Origin: Candidatus Sulfotelmatobacter sp.
GTDB taxonomy: Bacteria > Acidobacteriota > Terriglobia > Terriglobales > Acidobacteriaceae
DNA length: 62,181 bases
Direction: 5' to 3'
Assembly: GCA_030041475.1 (NCBI GenBank)
Contig: JASHNU010000014.1
Location: 1-62,181 of the forward strand
Shown piece after piece: positions 37,681 to 46,840 of the stretch. Under the pieces are notes generated by a model. It was given only the letters and a program-made list of their open reading frames with translations, searched no databases and was not told the DNA's origin. The stretch's first letter is position 1, and every line of letters begins with the position of its first letter. Position numbers and translations under genes: made by a program.

Positions 37681-39093
37681 CTAGGCTTCCTGCTCCGAAG
37701 GTACTGGTTCCGGCTGCTCCTTCAGCAGCGGGCGCGCCGAAATCAACGGAAGTCGAGTCTCGACCAGCAGGCCGCCTTCGGGGCGGTTCGAAGCCACGAC
37801 CCGGCCACCATGGAAGCGCACTGCTCTTTCGGTGATGGCCAAACCTAAACCGGCGCCGCCGGTGAGGCGTCCGCGGGAATCGTCGAGGCGGTAAAACGGC
37901 TCGAAAAGCTTTTCCAGGGCATCGGGAGGAACGCCGGGTCCCAGATCGCTAACCGTGAGCACGGCCTCGGGGCCATTCGGCGCCTCCGCGCTCGAAAGAT
38001 CAACATCCACCGTCGTTCCTTCCTGCGTGTAGCGGATGGCATTGCGCACGACGTTCTCAACCGCACTATGCAGCAGCGACGCATTGCCCCGCACGTTCCA
38101 GTCCCCGTCTGCCATTGTGGTGCGGACGTGGCAATGGCGCGCCTGCGCCTCGAACTCGGCGTCTTCCGCAACGCTGGCCACGATTTCATCCAGCGCCACC
38201 GGCGTCTGCGGCATGCGCTGCTCGCCGTCCTCCAGCCGCGCCAGGGTCAGAATGCGGGAAATCAGTTCGTTCAGGCGGCTGGCTTCGAGCTCGATGCGGT
38301 CCAGCATGTCGGCGTTTTCCACGCCTTCCCGCAGCCGCGCCAATCCCAGCGCGACATTGAGCCGTGCCAGCGGCGACCGCAACTCGTGGGAAATGTCGTT
38401 GAGCAAGCGGGATTGAGCCTTGACCAGCGTCTCCAGCCGCTCGGCCATGGCGTCAAAATCGCGCATCAGGCCGGCTACTTCGTCCCGGCGCGCAGATGCC
38501 GGAGCTCCGCTGCGGGCAGCCAGATCGCCGGCCGCCAGCTGGCGCGTGGCCGCGCGTAAACGCACGATCGGCTTGGTCAAGTACCACGCCAACACGTAGC
38601 ACACCAATCCCGAGGTGATGACTCCGATGATCAGCCCGGTAATGGGCACGCCGCGCGGGCCAATGAAAACACGCGGTCCGGGCGGCAGGGCCAGAACGAT
38701 CGTGTAGTGATGCTTGCCGTCTGAAGAAGCCTTCGACTCGTGCGGGACTGGCGGGGCAGGAAACAAGAACCCATTTTGCGGCGCCCGGGATCCGCCGGTT
38801 GCTACTCGAATCGCCCAATCCGGCGCGGGACGGTGAGAAAGCTCAATGCCATCTTCGTCAAAAAGAAACGCGCGGACGTGCTGGGTTTCGTCCAGATTCT
38901 CGAAATACTGCTTGAGCTGCTTCGCGCCGCCTTGCTCGTAGGCGCTGACTGCTTCATTGAGCACGGTGGTTCGCAGCGATTCCCACGTGGAACTGCGCGG
39001 CCGGAAGGCGAGCGTGACCAGGATGGCGAGCACGACGAACAACGCCTGCGCCAACCAGAACGACAGAAAGATGCGGAGAAAGAGGCTTTTCAT
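37681..39093 (-). CDS. Sensor histidine kinase, CpxA-like
   Basis: A 470-residue sensor. Two membrane helices (about 8-28 and 150-172) bracket a periplasmic domain of about 120 residues; a HAMP domain (about 172-225) leads to the dimerisation helix with phosphoacceptor H236 (LLNDISHELRSPLARL), then the ATPase with N box (ENVVRNAIRY), G1 (DLGPGVPP) and G2 (GGAGLGLAI). Its ATG overlaps the stop of the response regulator gene by 4 bp (ATGA), the usual coupling. CpxA-type sensors monitor envelope stress; the input here is not known. Confidence 0.92.
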   Translation of the reverse strand: MKSLFLRIFLSFWLAQALFVVLAILVTLAFRPRSSTWESLRTTVLNEAVSAYEQGGAKQLKQYFENLDETQHVRAFLFDEDGIELSHRPAPDWAIRVATGGSRAPQNGFLFPAPPVPHESKASSDGKHHYTIVLALPPGPRVFIGPRGVPITGLIIGVITSGLVCYVLAWYLTKPIVRLRAATRQLAAGDLAARSGAPASARRDEVAGLMRDFDAMAERLETLVKAQSRLLNDISHELRSPLARLNVALGLARLREGVENADMLDRIELEASRLNELISRILTLARLEDGEQRMPQTPVALDEIVASVAEDAEFEAQARHCHVRTTMADGDWNVRGNASLLHSAVENVVRNAIRYTQEGTTVDVDLSSAEAPNGPEAVLTVSDLGPGVPPDALEKLFEPFYRLDDSRGRLTGGAGLGLAITERAVRFHGGRVVASNRPEGGLLVETRLPLISARPLLKEQPEPVPSEQEA

Positions 39094-39812
39094 GACGTGG
39101 CTTTGGACTTCTCCCTTGGTCGGGCAAAAATATAGCCTACACCACGAACCGTCTTGATGTGCTCGTCGTTGTCGGTGTCGCCCAGCTTTTTGCGCACTTT
39201 GCTGACGTGCATATCGATGCTGCGGTCAAAGGGCGAAAACTTGCGGCTGAGCACCGCATTCACCAGTCGCTCCCGCGGCACGACTCGCCCGGCCTCGCGC
39301 AACAGCACTTCCAGCAAGTTGAATTCGACTGACGTCAGATCCACGGGTTTTCCGTCAAGATGGACCGTGCGGGTTGCGGGATCCAGTTCCACATCGCCCA
39401 CTCTCACGACTTCAGGCGTTGACGGCGCTCCGTTGCCGTCCCGCGTGCGCCGCAGAATGGCACGAATGCGCGCCAGCAGTTCGCGGGGATTGAACGGCTT
39501 GGGAAGATAATCGTCAGCGCCAATCTCGAGGCCGACAATACGGTCCACATCTTCCCCGCGCGCAGTCAGCAGCAGCACCGGCAGCCGCGATGTGGCGCGA
39601 ATTCGCCGCAGCACTTCAAATCCGTTGATGCCGGGGAGCATCACATCGAGCACAGCCAGCAGGTATTCTCCGGCCGTGGCCTTCTTCAGCCCGGTTTCGC
39701 CATCGTGTACGGACTCGACCGTGAAGCCCTCGGCCTGCAGATATTCGCCGACCAGGTGGCACAACTCCACGTCGTCGTCAATGACCAGGATGCGTTCCAT
39801 TGCTCTCATCAT
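39090..39812 (-). CDS. Response regulator, OmpR/CpxR family
   Basis: A 240-residue regulator. The receiver domain has DDD near residues 12-14, the phosphorylated Asp at about 56 (LAVLDVMLPG) and the Lys in DYLPKPFNPRELLARI. The C-terminal winged helix is OmpR-type (LTSVEFNLLEVLLREAGRVVPRERL, DRSIDMHVSKVRKKLG, TVRGVGYIF). Start could also be four codons in at 39800. It is first in the pair with the histidine kinase and diverges from the ABC exporter gene. Confidence 0.93.
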   Translation of the reverse strand: MMRAMERILVIDDDVELCHLVGEYLQAEGFTVESVHDGETGLKKATAGEYLLAVLDVMLPGINGFEVLRRIRATSRLPVLLLTARGEDVDRIVGLEIGADDYLPKPFNPRELLARIRAILRRTRDGNGAPSTPEVVRVGDVELDPATRTVHLDGKPVDLTSVEFNLLEVLLREAGRVVPRERLVNAVLSRKFSPFDRSIDMHVSKVRKKLGDTDNDEHIKTVRGVGYIFARPREKSKATS

Positions 39813-39970
39813 TGTGCATCACTGCATAAAGCGCCAGAAGTAAAGAATTGTCAAAGGGGAGAAGGTATTTCTGGCATAATCGCGGTCCGAAAAGCGCCGG
39901 TAAAGCCCTGAAAATCCTGCACCTCGGCCTGCTAGAATTTCATCTACTTAGCTTCACGTGTTAAGACCGC

Positions 39971-41827
39971 ATGTTTCCCAAGCGCCTGCGCCCGCTCCTG
40001 CCCTACATGAAACGCTACCGCTGGGGCTATCTGACGGGTCTGCTCTGTGTGTTCCTCCACAACGGCATCTGGATTCTATTTCCCAAGGTGCTGGGCACTG
40101 CCGCTGACAAACTTCATGAAGGCGTCACGCGGCAAAAGCTGCTGGTGTATGCGGGATTGCTGCTCGCCATCGGCCTCAGCAAGGGTATCTTCCAGTTCCT
40201 GACGCGCTGGATCGTCATCGGCATCTCCCGCGACATCGAATTCGATCTGCGCAACGACCTGTTCGCCCATCTTGAGCGCCTTTCTTATTCGTATTATCAG
40301 CGCTATCGCACGGGCGACATCATGGCGCGCGCGACCAACGATCTGAGCGCGGTGCGCAACTTGCTTGGGCCGGCGATCATGTATTCGGCCAATACGATCG
40401 TTCTGACCATAGGCGCGCTCGCCTTCATGATGTCGATCAGCCCGCGGCTCACGCTGTATACATTTCTGCCCTTTCCCATCGCTAGCGTCCTGATCCAGTA
40501 TTTCGGCCGGCAGATTCACGACCGCTTCGAGCGGATTCAGGCTATGTTCTCTGACATTTCCGCCCGCGCGCAGGAGAACTTTTCGGGGGCGCGCCTGATT
40601 CGCGCGTATGTACAGGAAGAAGCCGAAATCCGCGCCTTTGAAACGGAGAACAAGGAGTACATCCGCCGCAGCCTGAAACTGGTTCGCCTGATGGGCATGC
40701 TTTGGCCCACGCTCGAGTTCATGCTAGGCTGCGCGATTGTGCTGGTGATCTGGCTCGGCGGGCGGGAGGTGTTGTGGGGTGCGTCCACGGTCACGCTAGT
40801 GACTCACCTCGGCGGCCTGATTCCCGGAGGTATCTCGAGGATAGAGGCTCCAGCGCTTGTGACTACGCTCCAGATCCCGGGGTCCATGAGCGTCGGCGCC
40901 TTCGTTTCCTTCAATACCTACATGCTGCAACTGATGTGGCCGATCATCGCACTCGGCTATGTGATCAATCTTTTTCAGCGCGGAACCGCGTCGCTCGGCC
41001 GACTGAACGAGATCATGCAGGAGCAGCCGGAGATTCAGGACTCGCCGGCAGTGCTGAATCGACAGATTGACGATCGAAGCATCGACGGCGAAATCGAATT
41101 CCGCGGACTGAATTTCAGCTACGACGGCAAGCCGGTCCTGCACGACGTAAATCTGCGCATTCCCGCGGGCAGCAGCCTGGCGATTGTCGGGCCGACCGGC
41201 TCGGGAAAGACAACATTAGTCAGCCTGATTCCGCGCATCTACGACGCCGCGCCGGGATCGATTCTCATCGATGGCCGGCCGATTCGTGACTACTCGCTCG
41301 CCTCGCTGCGCCATGGCATCGGATTCGTGCCGCAGGAAACATTTCTTTTCAGCGACCGCATCCGCGAGAACATCGCGCTCGGCGTAGATTCGGCCACTGA
41401 CGCCGAGATTCACGCCGCCGCCGACGCTGCCAACATTGCCGCCGATATTGAGACCTTTCCCGAGGGATACGAAACGCTGGTCGGCGAGCGCGGCCTTACG
41501 CTCTCCGGAGGCCAGAAGCAGCGCACGGCCATCGCCCGTGCGCTGATCCGCAATCCCAAGATTCTGATCCTCGATGACGCGCTCTCGAGCGTCGATACGC
41601 ACACGGAAGACAAGATTCTCAACCACCTGCGCGACGTAATGCGCGGACGCACGACCATTTTTATTTCCCACCGCGTCTCCACCGTGCGCAACGCCGACCG
41701 CATCGCCGTGCTGCACGGCGGCCGTGTCGTAGAACTCGGCACCCACGACGAATTGCTCGCCCTGAACGGCTACTACAGCGATCTGTACAACAAGCAGCTG
41801 CTGGAAGAAGAACTGGCCGAAGTGTGA
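39971..41827 (+). CDS. MsbA-like ABC exporter (fused TM and ATPase)
   Basis: A 618-residue half-transporter. Six membrane helices (to about residue 340) precede the nucleotide-binding domain with GPTGSGKTT (Walker A), LSGGQKQRTAIARAL (signature), ILILDDALSSVD (Walker B) and SHRVSTV. Relative to the usual spacing the segment between helices 5 and 6 has about 33 extra residues (encoded at 40781-40879, ASTVTLV to LQIP). Related proteins export lipids, lipopolysaccharide precursors or drugs; the substrate is unknown. Diverges from the CpxAR-like operon and is followed by the GTCATTCC repeat. Confidence 0.9.
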   Translation: MFPKRLRPLLPYMKRYRWGYLTGLLCVFLHNGIWILFPKVLGTAADKLHEGVTRQKLLVYAGLLLAIGLSKGIFQFLTRWIVIGISRDIEFDLRNDLFAHLERLSYSYYQRYRTGDIMARATNDLSAVRNLLGPAIMYSANTIVLTIGALAFMMSISPRLTLYTFLPFPIASVLIQYFGRQIHDRFERIQAMFSDISARAQENFSGARLIRAYVQEEAEIRAFETENKEYIRRSLKLVRLMGMLWPTLEFMLGCAIVLVIWLGGREVLWGASTVTLVTHLGGLIPGGISRIEAPALVTTLQIPGSMSVGAFVSFNTYMLQLMWPIIALGYVINLFQRGTASLGRLNEIMQEQPEIQDSPAVLNRQIDDRSIDGEIEFRGLNFSYDGKPVLHDVNLRIPAGSSLAIVGPTGSGKTTLVSLIPRIYDAAPGSILIDGRPIRDYSLASLRHGIGFVPQETFLFSDRIRENIALGVDSATDAEIHAAADAANIAADIETFPEGYETLVGERGLTLSGGQKQRTAIARALIRNPKILILDDALSSVDTHTEDKILNHLRDVMRGRTTIFISHRVSTVRNADRIAVLHGGRVVELGTHDELLALNGYYSDLYNKQLLEEELAEV

Positions 41828-41866
41828 GTCCGGATGGGTTTCCCAATCCCGTCGCCACCCCAAAAT

Positions 41867-41968
41867 TTGTCATTCCGAGTGCCGTTTCTTGGCGCGAGGA
41901 ACCTGCTTTTTGCGGGTGCCGGCGCACAGCAGGTTCCTCCCCCAGCTTCGCTCGGGTCGGAATGACAA
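41867..41968. repeat. 102-bp nested inverted repeat (GTCATTCC family)
   Basis: Outer arms TTGTCATTCCGA (41867-41878) and TCGGAATGACAA (41957-41968) are a perfect 12-bp pair; inner arms GAGGAACCTGCT (41896-41907) and AGCAGGTTCCTC (41928-41939) are another perfect 12-bp pair. The element lies between the ABC exporter and a methyltransferase gene. A related but less perfect element is at 49904-50025, and a degenerate one near 47981. Confidence 0.85.
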
Positions 41969-42029
41969 CATAGAGATGACCGATTTCTGACAACCTGCAT
42001 TCTTAGCCTCATCTACACTTGTCACGATC

Positions 42030-42704
42030 ATGCGCCGCGTCGTAACTCAGGAAATTCTCGACTCCCCCGATTGCCCTCCCGCCGAGGTCGATAAATCGCT
42101 GCGCGATCTGTCGCGCATCAATCGCTGGTTCGGAGGAGTCGCGACCACGCGCAAGCTGATCGAGCGCGTTGCGACGACAACTGGGAAGAAACAGTTTTCA
42201 CTGCTCGAAGTTGCGGCCGGGCATGGTGAAGTGCCGATGGTCGCAGCGCGTCAACTGGCGCGGCAGGGCATCACGCTAGATATCACGCTGCTTGACCGCG
42301 CGCACTCGCATCTGCTGCCCGACAATCGCAGCGTGGTCGCCGATGCCCTCTCGCTTCCCTTCCCCGACAACTCGTTCGACCTGGTCAGCAGCAGCCTGTT
42401 CGTGCATCACCTGGAGCCCGCGGAAGTCGCGCAGTTTGTGAATGAGGCTATGCGCGTGAGCCGAGTTGCCGTCCTGATCAACGATCTCATTCGGCATCCG
42501 CTGCATTTGGCACTGGTTTACGCAGGCTGGCCGCTGATGCGAAGTCACCTTTCGCGTGTGGATGGAGTGGCATCGGTGCGCAGGGCATATACGGCACAAG
42601 AGATGCAGAATATGCTCGCGAACAACGAGCGCCACGAGATCAGCCTGTCGCGGCATTACCCGTTCCGCATGGGGATGCTCGTCTGGAAGCTGACGCAAGT
42701 GTAG
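42030..42704 (+). CDS. SAM-dependent methyltransferase
   Basis: A 224-residue class I methyltransferase. Motif I is LLEVAAGHGEVP (about residues 60-71), the acidic motif ITLLDRAHSH follows, then ADALSLPFPDNSFDLVSSSLFVHHLEP. It looks like a UbiE/Methyltransf_11-type enzyme. The substrate is unknown, and no quinone or polyketide genes are nearby. Ends before a gene for a secreted propeller. Confidence 0.85.
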   Translation: MRRVVTQEILDSPDCPPAEVDKSLRDLSRINRWFGGVATTRKLIERVATTTGKKQFSLLEVAAGHGEVPMVAARQLARQGITLDITLLDRAHSHLLPDNRSVVADALSLPFPDNSFDLVSSSLFVHHLEPAEVAQFVNEAMRVSRVAVLINDLIRHPLHLALVYAGWPLMRSHLSRVDGVASVRRAYTAQEMQNMLANNERHEISLSRHYPFRMGMLVWKLTQV

Positions 42705-42939
42705 CGCGCGACCCGGGAAGCCAGCACCCACGCAACTGCTGCCCATTAACCGGCCGATCAGGGTAAGGGCGATTCGTCGCCAAAGCATGGTCTCTGTGCA
42801 AATTCATGCACATTGACAGGCCTTGTCTCCTGGTGCACCATCTGTGCCCAGTTGGACGCCTCTCTTGCTCGTTTCCCTTGGGTTTTTCAAGGCTCATCCA
42901 GTTCTCGTCCGGAAAGAAATTCCGCTTGGGGAGGACAAC

Positions 42940-44472
42940 ATGAAGTTCACAAAGATCGTTTTCAATGATGCCGGAAGGCGGGTCCTTCCGGTTTTGATCA
43001 CAACCTTGTTCCTGGCCGGGTTATGCTTTGGCCAACCTGCAGTCACACTCAGCGCCAAGACAGGCCCGCCCACCACCAACATCTTCGTGTCCGGCAGCGG
43101 TTTCGCAGCTTACGCCGCGATTGACATCTATTTCGATACCACCGACGAAGCTCTCGCTTCTGCCAATGGCTCCGGGGCATTTTCCAAGATTGAAATTCAG
43201 GTGCCCTCCTCAGCCTTGCCCGGCACGCACTGGGTGACGGCTGTGCAACGGTTAAACGACAATAGCGCTCAGGCGCCCTTCAAGGTCAACACCAACTGGG
43301 TGGAGGAGGGCTTCACTCCCAAGGGCGATCGTTCCAACCCCTACGAAAACGTGCTTAATAACAGTACGGTGAGCGCGATTGACCTGCAGTGGAGTTACCC
43401 CACGGGGGGGCCAGTGTATTCTTCGCCCGCTGTCGCCAATGGCGTGGTCTACGTCGGCTCTGACGACAACAACGTCTATGCCCTGAACGCCAAGACCGGC
43501 GCCAGGCTGTGGAGTTTCGCAACTGGTGGGTCAGTCGTTTCCTCGCCCGCAGTGGCCAACGGAGTGGTGTATGTCGGCTCAGATGACGACAACGTGTATG
43601 CCCTGAATGCCTCCACCGGCGCCGAGCTGTGGAGCTTCACGACTGGCAACCAGGTGCAATCTTCGCCCGCGGTGGCCAACGGCGTGGTCTATGTCGGCTC
43701 GACTGACGCCCATCTGTACGCGCTGAACGCCTTGACCGGCGAGCAGCTGTGGATGTCCGAGACCGGGTCAATTTATTCCTCGCCCGCCGTGTCTAACGGC
43801 GTCGTTTATATCGCCATCCAATTTTCCTTCCTGGAATACTATTTCTTCGTGTACGCGCTCAACGCTTCGACCGGCGCCGGGCTTTGGGTCTTCCAGGCCC
43901 CCGGTTACGACGTTCAGTATTCCTCGCCTGCCGTGTCCGATGGCGTGGTTTATATTGGCTCCGATAACTACAGCGTGTACGCTCTGAACGCCTTGACAGG
44001 CGCAGAGCTATGGAGCTACGCAACTGGCAACCAGGTACAATCCTCGCCCGCGGTGGCCAACGGCGTGGTCTATATCGGCTCCGACGACGACAACGTCTAC
44101 GCGCTGAGCGCCGCGACCGGCGCGCTACTCTGGTACATCACCACGGGAAATTCTGTGATCTCCTCGCCCGCCGTCGCCAATGGCGTGGTCTATGTCGGCT
44201 CTAACGACAACAACGTCTACGGGCTGGAAGCCTACGGTGGCGGCCTGCGGTGGAGGTACACCACGGGAAATGCGGTGAACTCCTCGCCCACGGTCGTCAA
44301 TGGCGCGGTGTACGTCGGCTCTCTCGATAACAACGTCTACGCCTTCGGCCTGCCCAGCAGCGAAGAGGCGGCGCAAGCGCCCCAGCGACCTGACCCGAGC
44401 ACGCTTCAACCCAACTTAAACCTGAAACCGTCGCAGCCAGCCACAATTGTGCCCGGCAACGAGAACAGCTAA
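42940..44472 (+). CDS. Secreted eight-blade PQQ-like beta-propeller
   Basis: About 510 residues from the ATG at 42940, which has GGGGAGG 5 bp upstream. The signal peptide region (VLPVLITTLFLAGLCFGQ) is followed by an Ig/IPT-like domain (VTLSAKTGPPTTNIFVSGSGF) and, from about residue 160, seven 39-48 residue PQQ-type repeats and a partial eighth, each with SSPAVANGVVYVGS and VYALNAxTG. The coding DNA of the blades is itself repetitive. The blade at about 43777 has an extra 8 residues (QFSFLEYYFF). A Pro/Gln-rich tail closes the protein. No catalytic residues recognised. Confidence 0.82.
   Translation: MKFTKIVFNDAGRRVLPVLITTLFLAGLCFGQPAVTLSAKTGPPTTNIFVSGSGFAAYAAIDIYFDTTDEALASANGSGAFSKIEIQVPSSALPGTHWVTAVQRLNDNSAQAPFKVNTNWVEEGFTPKGDRSNPYENVLNNSTVSAIDLQWSYPTGGPVYSSPAVANGVVYVGSDDNNVYALNAKTGARLWSFATGGSVVSSPAVANGVVYVGSDDDNVYALNASTGAELWSFTTGNQVQSSPAVANGVVYVGSTDAHLYALNALTGEQLWMSETGSIYSSPAVSNGVVYIAIQFSFLEYYFFVYALNASTGAGLWVFQAPGYDVQYSSPAVSDGVVYIGSDNYSVYALNALTGAELWSYATGNQVQSSPAVANGVVYIGSDDDNVYALSAATGALLWYITTGNSVISSPAVANGVVYVGSNDNNVYGLEAYGGGLRWRYTTGNAVNSSPTVVNGAVYVGSLDNNVYAFGLPSSEEAAQAPQRPDPSTLQPNLNLKPSQPATIVPGNENS
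43417..44351 (+). repeat. 120-bp tandem coding repeat (propeller blades)
   Basis: Eight units, mostly 120 bp (40 codons), each starting around TCCTCGCCCGCxGTGGCCAA with the encoded line SSPAVANGVVYxGSxDxNVYALNAxTGxxLW. Nucleotide identity between units is obviously high, with runs of many identical bases between blade 3 and blade 6. Confidence 0.85.
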
Positions 44473-44482
44473 GAGAAGAAAT

Positions 44483-44520
44483 AGGGACAGCCTACGGCGG
44501 CTGTCCCTACATGACCCGTG
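44483..44520. repeat. Palindrome between convergent genes, related to element in glycosyltransferase
   Basis: AGGGACAGC (44483-44491) pairs perfectly with GCTGTCCCT (44500-44508). The 23 bases 44498-44520 match 17196-17218 except one. It lies between the stops of the eight-blade propeller gene and a methyltransferase gene and may terminate both. Confidence 0.6.
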
Positions 44521-44536
44521 GCGATCGTGGTGTGCT

Positions 44537-45256
44537 CTACCTCACCACCAGCACTTCCCTCACGTTGTCCCTTGCCAGGAAGAACTTGATGGAGGCGAAG
44601 TCGCGGAAGAGCGTCTCGATGTGGCGGTTGTTGAACACGCGCTGCAATCGGAATCCGTCGCTGATGGCGGTGTGGACTGCGCCGGTCGGACCGCGGCGCG
44701 CTTCGCGTTTCAGCACGATGCGCTGCATTTCGAGCGTGTCCCGGCCCACGATGTGGAAGCGGAAGCAGGGAGAATCCGGCCCCGCGTCCTTGGTGTGAAA
44801 GAAGGCAAGCAGCATACCGCCCGGCTTCAGCATTGACCACAGGCGGCCCATCACCGGGCGCACCAGGCTTTCGTCGAGATAATCGGGCAGGTTCCAGCAC
44901 AGGACGACGTCGAAGTGCGCCGCCGGATACACCAGGTTGTCGGCCAGGAATTGCCGGCTGTCGAGAATGACCTTTCCGTCTTCGTCTTTGGTGACCAGAC
45001 TGGGCTCGGTCGATGCGACCAGCAGATCTTCACTGTAAATGCGGTGGCTGCGCTCGGTAAAGAAACGGATGTTCGCCGCCGAAGTCGAACCCAGATCGAG
45101 CACGCACAGCGGAGTCTCGCTCTCCCACAGGCGCGCCAGTTCGCCCAGGCCGCTGGAACGCCGCGTGAGCTTCTGCGGCACCTGCGGAAGCGCCGCCTCT
45201 GGCCCCGATGAACCGCGAAAGAGCTTCATGAAATTATGCGTAACTGACGCCATCAC
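44537..45256 (-). CDS. SAM-dependent methyltransferase
   Basis: A 239-residue class I methyltransferase. Motif I is CVLDLGSTSAANIRFF (about 50-65); later DVVLCWNLPDYLDE and MLKPGGMLLAFFHTKD match the Methyltransf family. The ordinary GxGxG is replaced by DLGSTSAAN. It lies 30 bp after the bactofilin gene on the same strand, so the two are probably co-transcribed, but the substrate cannot be read. Confidence 0.8.
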   Translation of the reverse strand: MMASVTHNFMKLFRGSSGPEAALPQVPQKLTRRSSGLGELARLWESETPLCVLDLGSTSAANIRFFTERSHRIYSEDLLVASTEPSLVTKDEDGKVILDSRQFLADNLVYPAAHFDVVLCWNLPDYLDESLVRPVMGRLWSMLKPGGMLLAFFHTKDAGPDSPCFRFHIVGRDTLEMQRIVLKREARRGPTGAVHTAISDGFRLQRVFNNRHIETLFRDFASIKFFLARDNVREVLVVR

Positions 45257-45285
45257 TCTAAACCCGACTGGCCGGGAACCGCGAG

Positions 45286-45645
45286 TTACTTTCCTGCGGC
45301 CTTTTCCACCCTGCCCTGAATGTCGACCTTCCCCTTCAGGTAAGCGCCTTCCTCAATGGCAATGCGCGCCGTGCTGATGTCGCCGCTCACCACCGCCGAC
45401 TTGCGCAACTCCACGCGATCGCTGGCCTGCACGTTGCCCTCAAGCTTGCCCTGGACGATGATTGCCTTGGCCTCAACACTCGCCTTCACCTGCCCGTTGG
45501 GACCAATGGTCAGCCCGTTCCCTTTCAGCGCGATGCTGCCTTCGACTTGGCCATCCACGTAAAGATCTTCGCTACCCGACAGTTCACCCTTGATGACTAC
45601 CGATTTGCCAATCTGCGCCAGATCGCCCGACAACGGAGCACTCAT
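45286..45645 (-). CDS. Bactofilin
   Basis: A 119-residue protein, almost wholly a right-handed beta-helix as in bactofilins (VVIKGELSGSEDLYVDGQVEGSI; IIVQGKLEGNVQASDRVELRKSAVVSGDI). It has AAGGAG 7 bp before the ATG. Bactofilins polymerise into membrane-associated filaments that localise cell-wall or polarity proteins. It is the first gene in a minus-strand pair with the methyltransferase. No peptidase gene, often a neighbour elsewhere, is present. Confidence 0.9.
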   Translation of the reverse strand: MSAPLSGDLAQIGKSVVIKGELSGSEDLYVDGQVEGSIALKGNGLTIGPNGQVKASVEAKAIIVQGKLEGNVQASDRVELRKSAVVSGDISTARIAIEEGAYLKGKVDIQGRVEKAAGK

Positions 45646-45863
45646 GCCTCTTCTCCTTCAAGGAAAGCGGGATATTTCACCACCACGATCTTCAGGACCA
45701 CGATCCGAGGTAGGCCAGGTACCAATGAGACGGATACCGAAAGGTCCGCTTGCAACGACTATACCCAACGTGCGGGCGAGCGGCAAGCGGCAGACTACAA
45801 CCGCGGAAGAAACCAACGTAATCAGAAAATCTGGCGGGCTGCATTGTTAAACTAAAGTTTGGG

Positions 45864-46838
45864 ATGATCAGCTTGGAACCACGGGCACGACTGGCTTCGC
45901 TGCGGGCCGCATTGCCGCACGTTGTGTGCGTCGCGATGTGGACGAGTTGCGTGGCTGCTCAGGAACCGAGCCGGCCCGCCATCTCCGCCGCCGAATTGGT
46001 GGGGCTGGCCGTGAGCAACGAAGTGGCCGATGCCGAGCACCCCGCGGCTAAGCACTTTTTCCGCTCTCGCAAGCAGACCCCGAAAGGATCGCAGACCCGG
46101 CTCTACGTCGAAACGAAAGACGCCATGGCGGGCATGCTCATCGCCGTGAATGATCGGCCGCTCACTTCGGATCAGCAGCGCAGCGAAGTGAATCGCCTCA
46201 ACTGGTTGATGGGCAATCCCGACCAGCTGCGCAGGAAGCGGGCGCATGAAAAAGAAGACGAGGACCGCACGCTGCAGATCGTGAAAGCCCTGCCGGACGC
46301 CTTCGTGTATGAATACGCAGGCACCGAGGCGCCCTACGCCGGTGCCGCGCCCCAGACTGGCGCATCCCAGACAGGGACACCGCAAACCAGCGCACCGATC
46401 AGCCCATCGCTCGTGCGGCTGAATTTCCGGCCGAACCCAAGGTATTCGCCCCCGTCGCGCGTAGAGCAGGCGCTACAGGGCATGCAGGGATATCTCGTGG
46501 TGGATCTTAACCAGCGCCGCATTGCCCGAATCGACGGCACTCTCTTCAAGGACGTGAATTTCGGCTGGGGAATCCTCGGGCGCCTTGATAAAGGCGGTCA
46601 CTTCTACGTAGGGCAGGCTGACCTTGGTGATGGCACCTGGGAAATTACCGACATGAAGCTGAACATCACGGGAAAGATTCTACTGTTCAAAACTCTGACC
46701 ATGTTGTCGGATGAGGTTTTCAGCGATTTCCGTCGCGTGCCGGATACGCTTACCTTCGCACAGGGCGCGGAAATGCTGGAGGCAGAACAGCAAAAACTGG
46801 CAGCCGCGCCCACCACCGCGAAAACGATCCCGCAGTAA
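45864..46838 (+). CDS. Exported protein of unknown function
   Basis: A 324-residue protein with a likely signal peptide (LPHVVCVAMWTSCVAAQ). The mature part has a charged N-terminal segment, a Gln/Thr/Pro-rich linker around residues 155-185, then a beta-rich region ending with DLNQRRIARIDGTLFKDVNFGWGILGRLDKGGHF and LNITGKILLFKTLTMLSDEVFSDFRRVP, which recalls LolA/outer-membrane-lipoprotein-sorting folds by pattern only. Conserved-looking but not assigned. It diverges from bactofilin and converges closely (2 bp) on the NSAR-like gene. Confidence 0.6.
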   Translation: MISLEPRARLASLRAALPHVVCVAMWTSCVAAQEPSRPAISAAELVGLAVSNEVADAEHPAAKHFFRSRKQTPKGSQTRLYVETKDAMAGMLIAVNDRPLTSDQQRSEVNRLNWLMGNPDQLRRKRAHEKEDEDRTLQIVKALPDAFVYEYAGTEAPYAGAAPQTGASQTGTPQTSAPISPSLVRLNFRPNPRYSPPSRVEQALQGMQGYLVVDLNQRRIARIDGTLFKDVNFGWGILGRLDKGGHFYVGQADLGDGTWEITDMKLNITGKILLFKTLTMLSDEVFSDFRRVPDTLTFAQGAEMLEAEQQKLAAAPTTAKTIPQ

Positions 46839-46840
46839 GG

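Noticed and set aside
43417-44351. CRISPR-like array
   Set aside because: The regular repeats are coding propeller blades without spacers.
44469-44900. A 143-codon minus-strand frame
   Set aside because: Shifted frame of the methyltransferase gene.
45646-45863. Small genes between bactofilin and the exported protein
   Set aside because: Short frames without a ribosome site or recognisable pattern; more likely divergent promoters.
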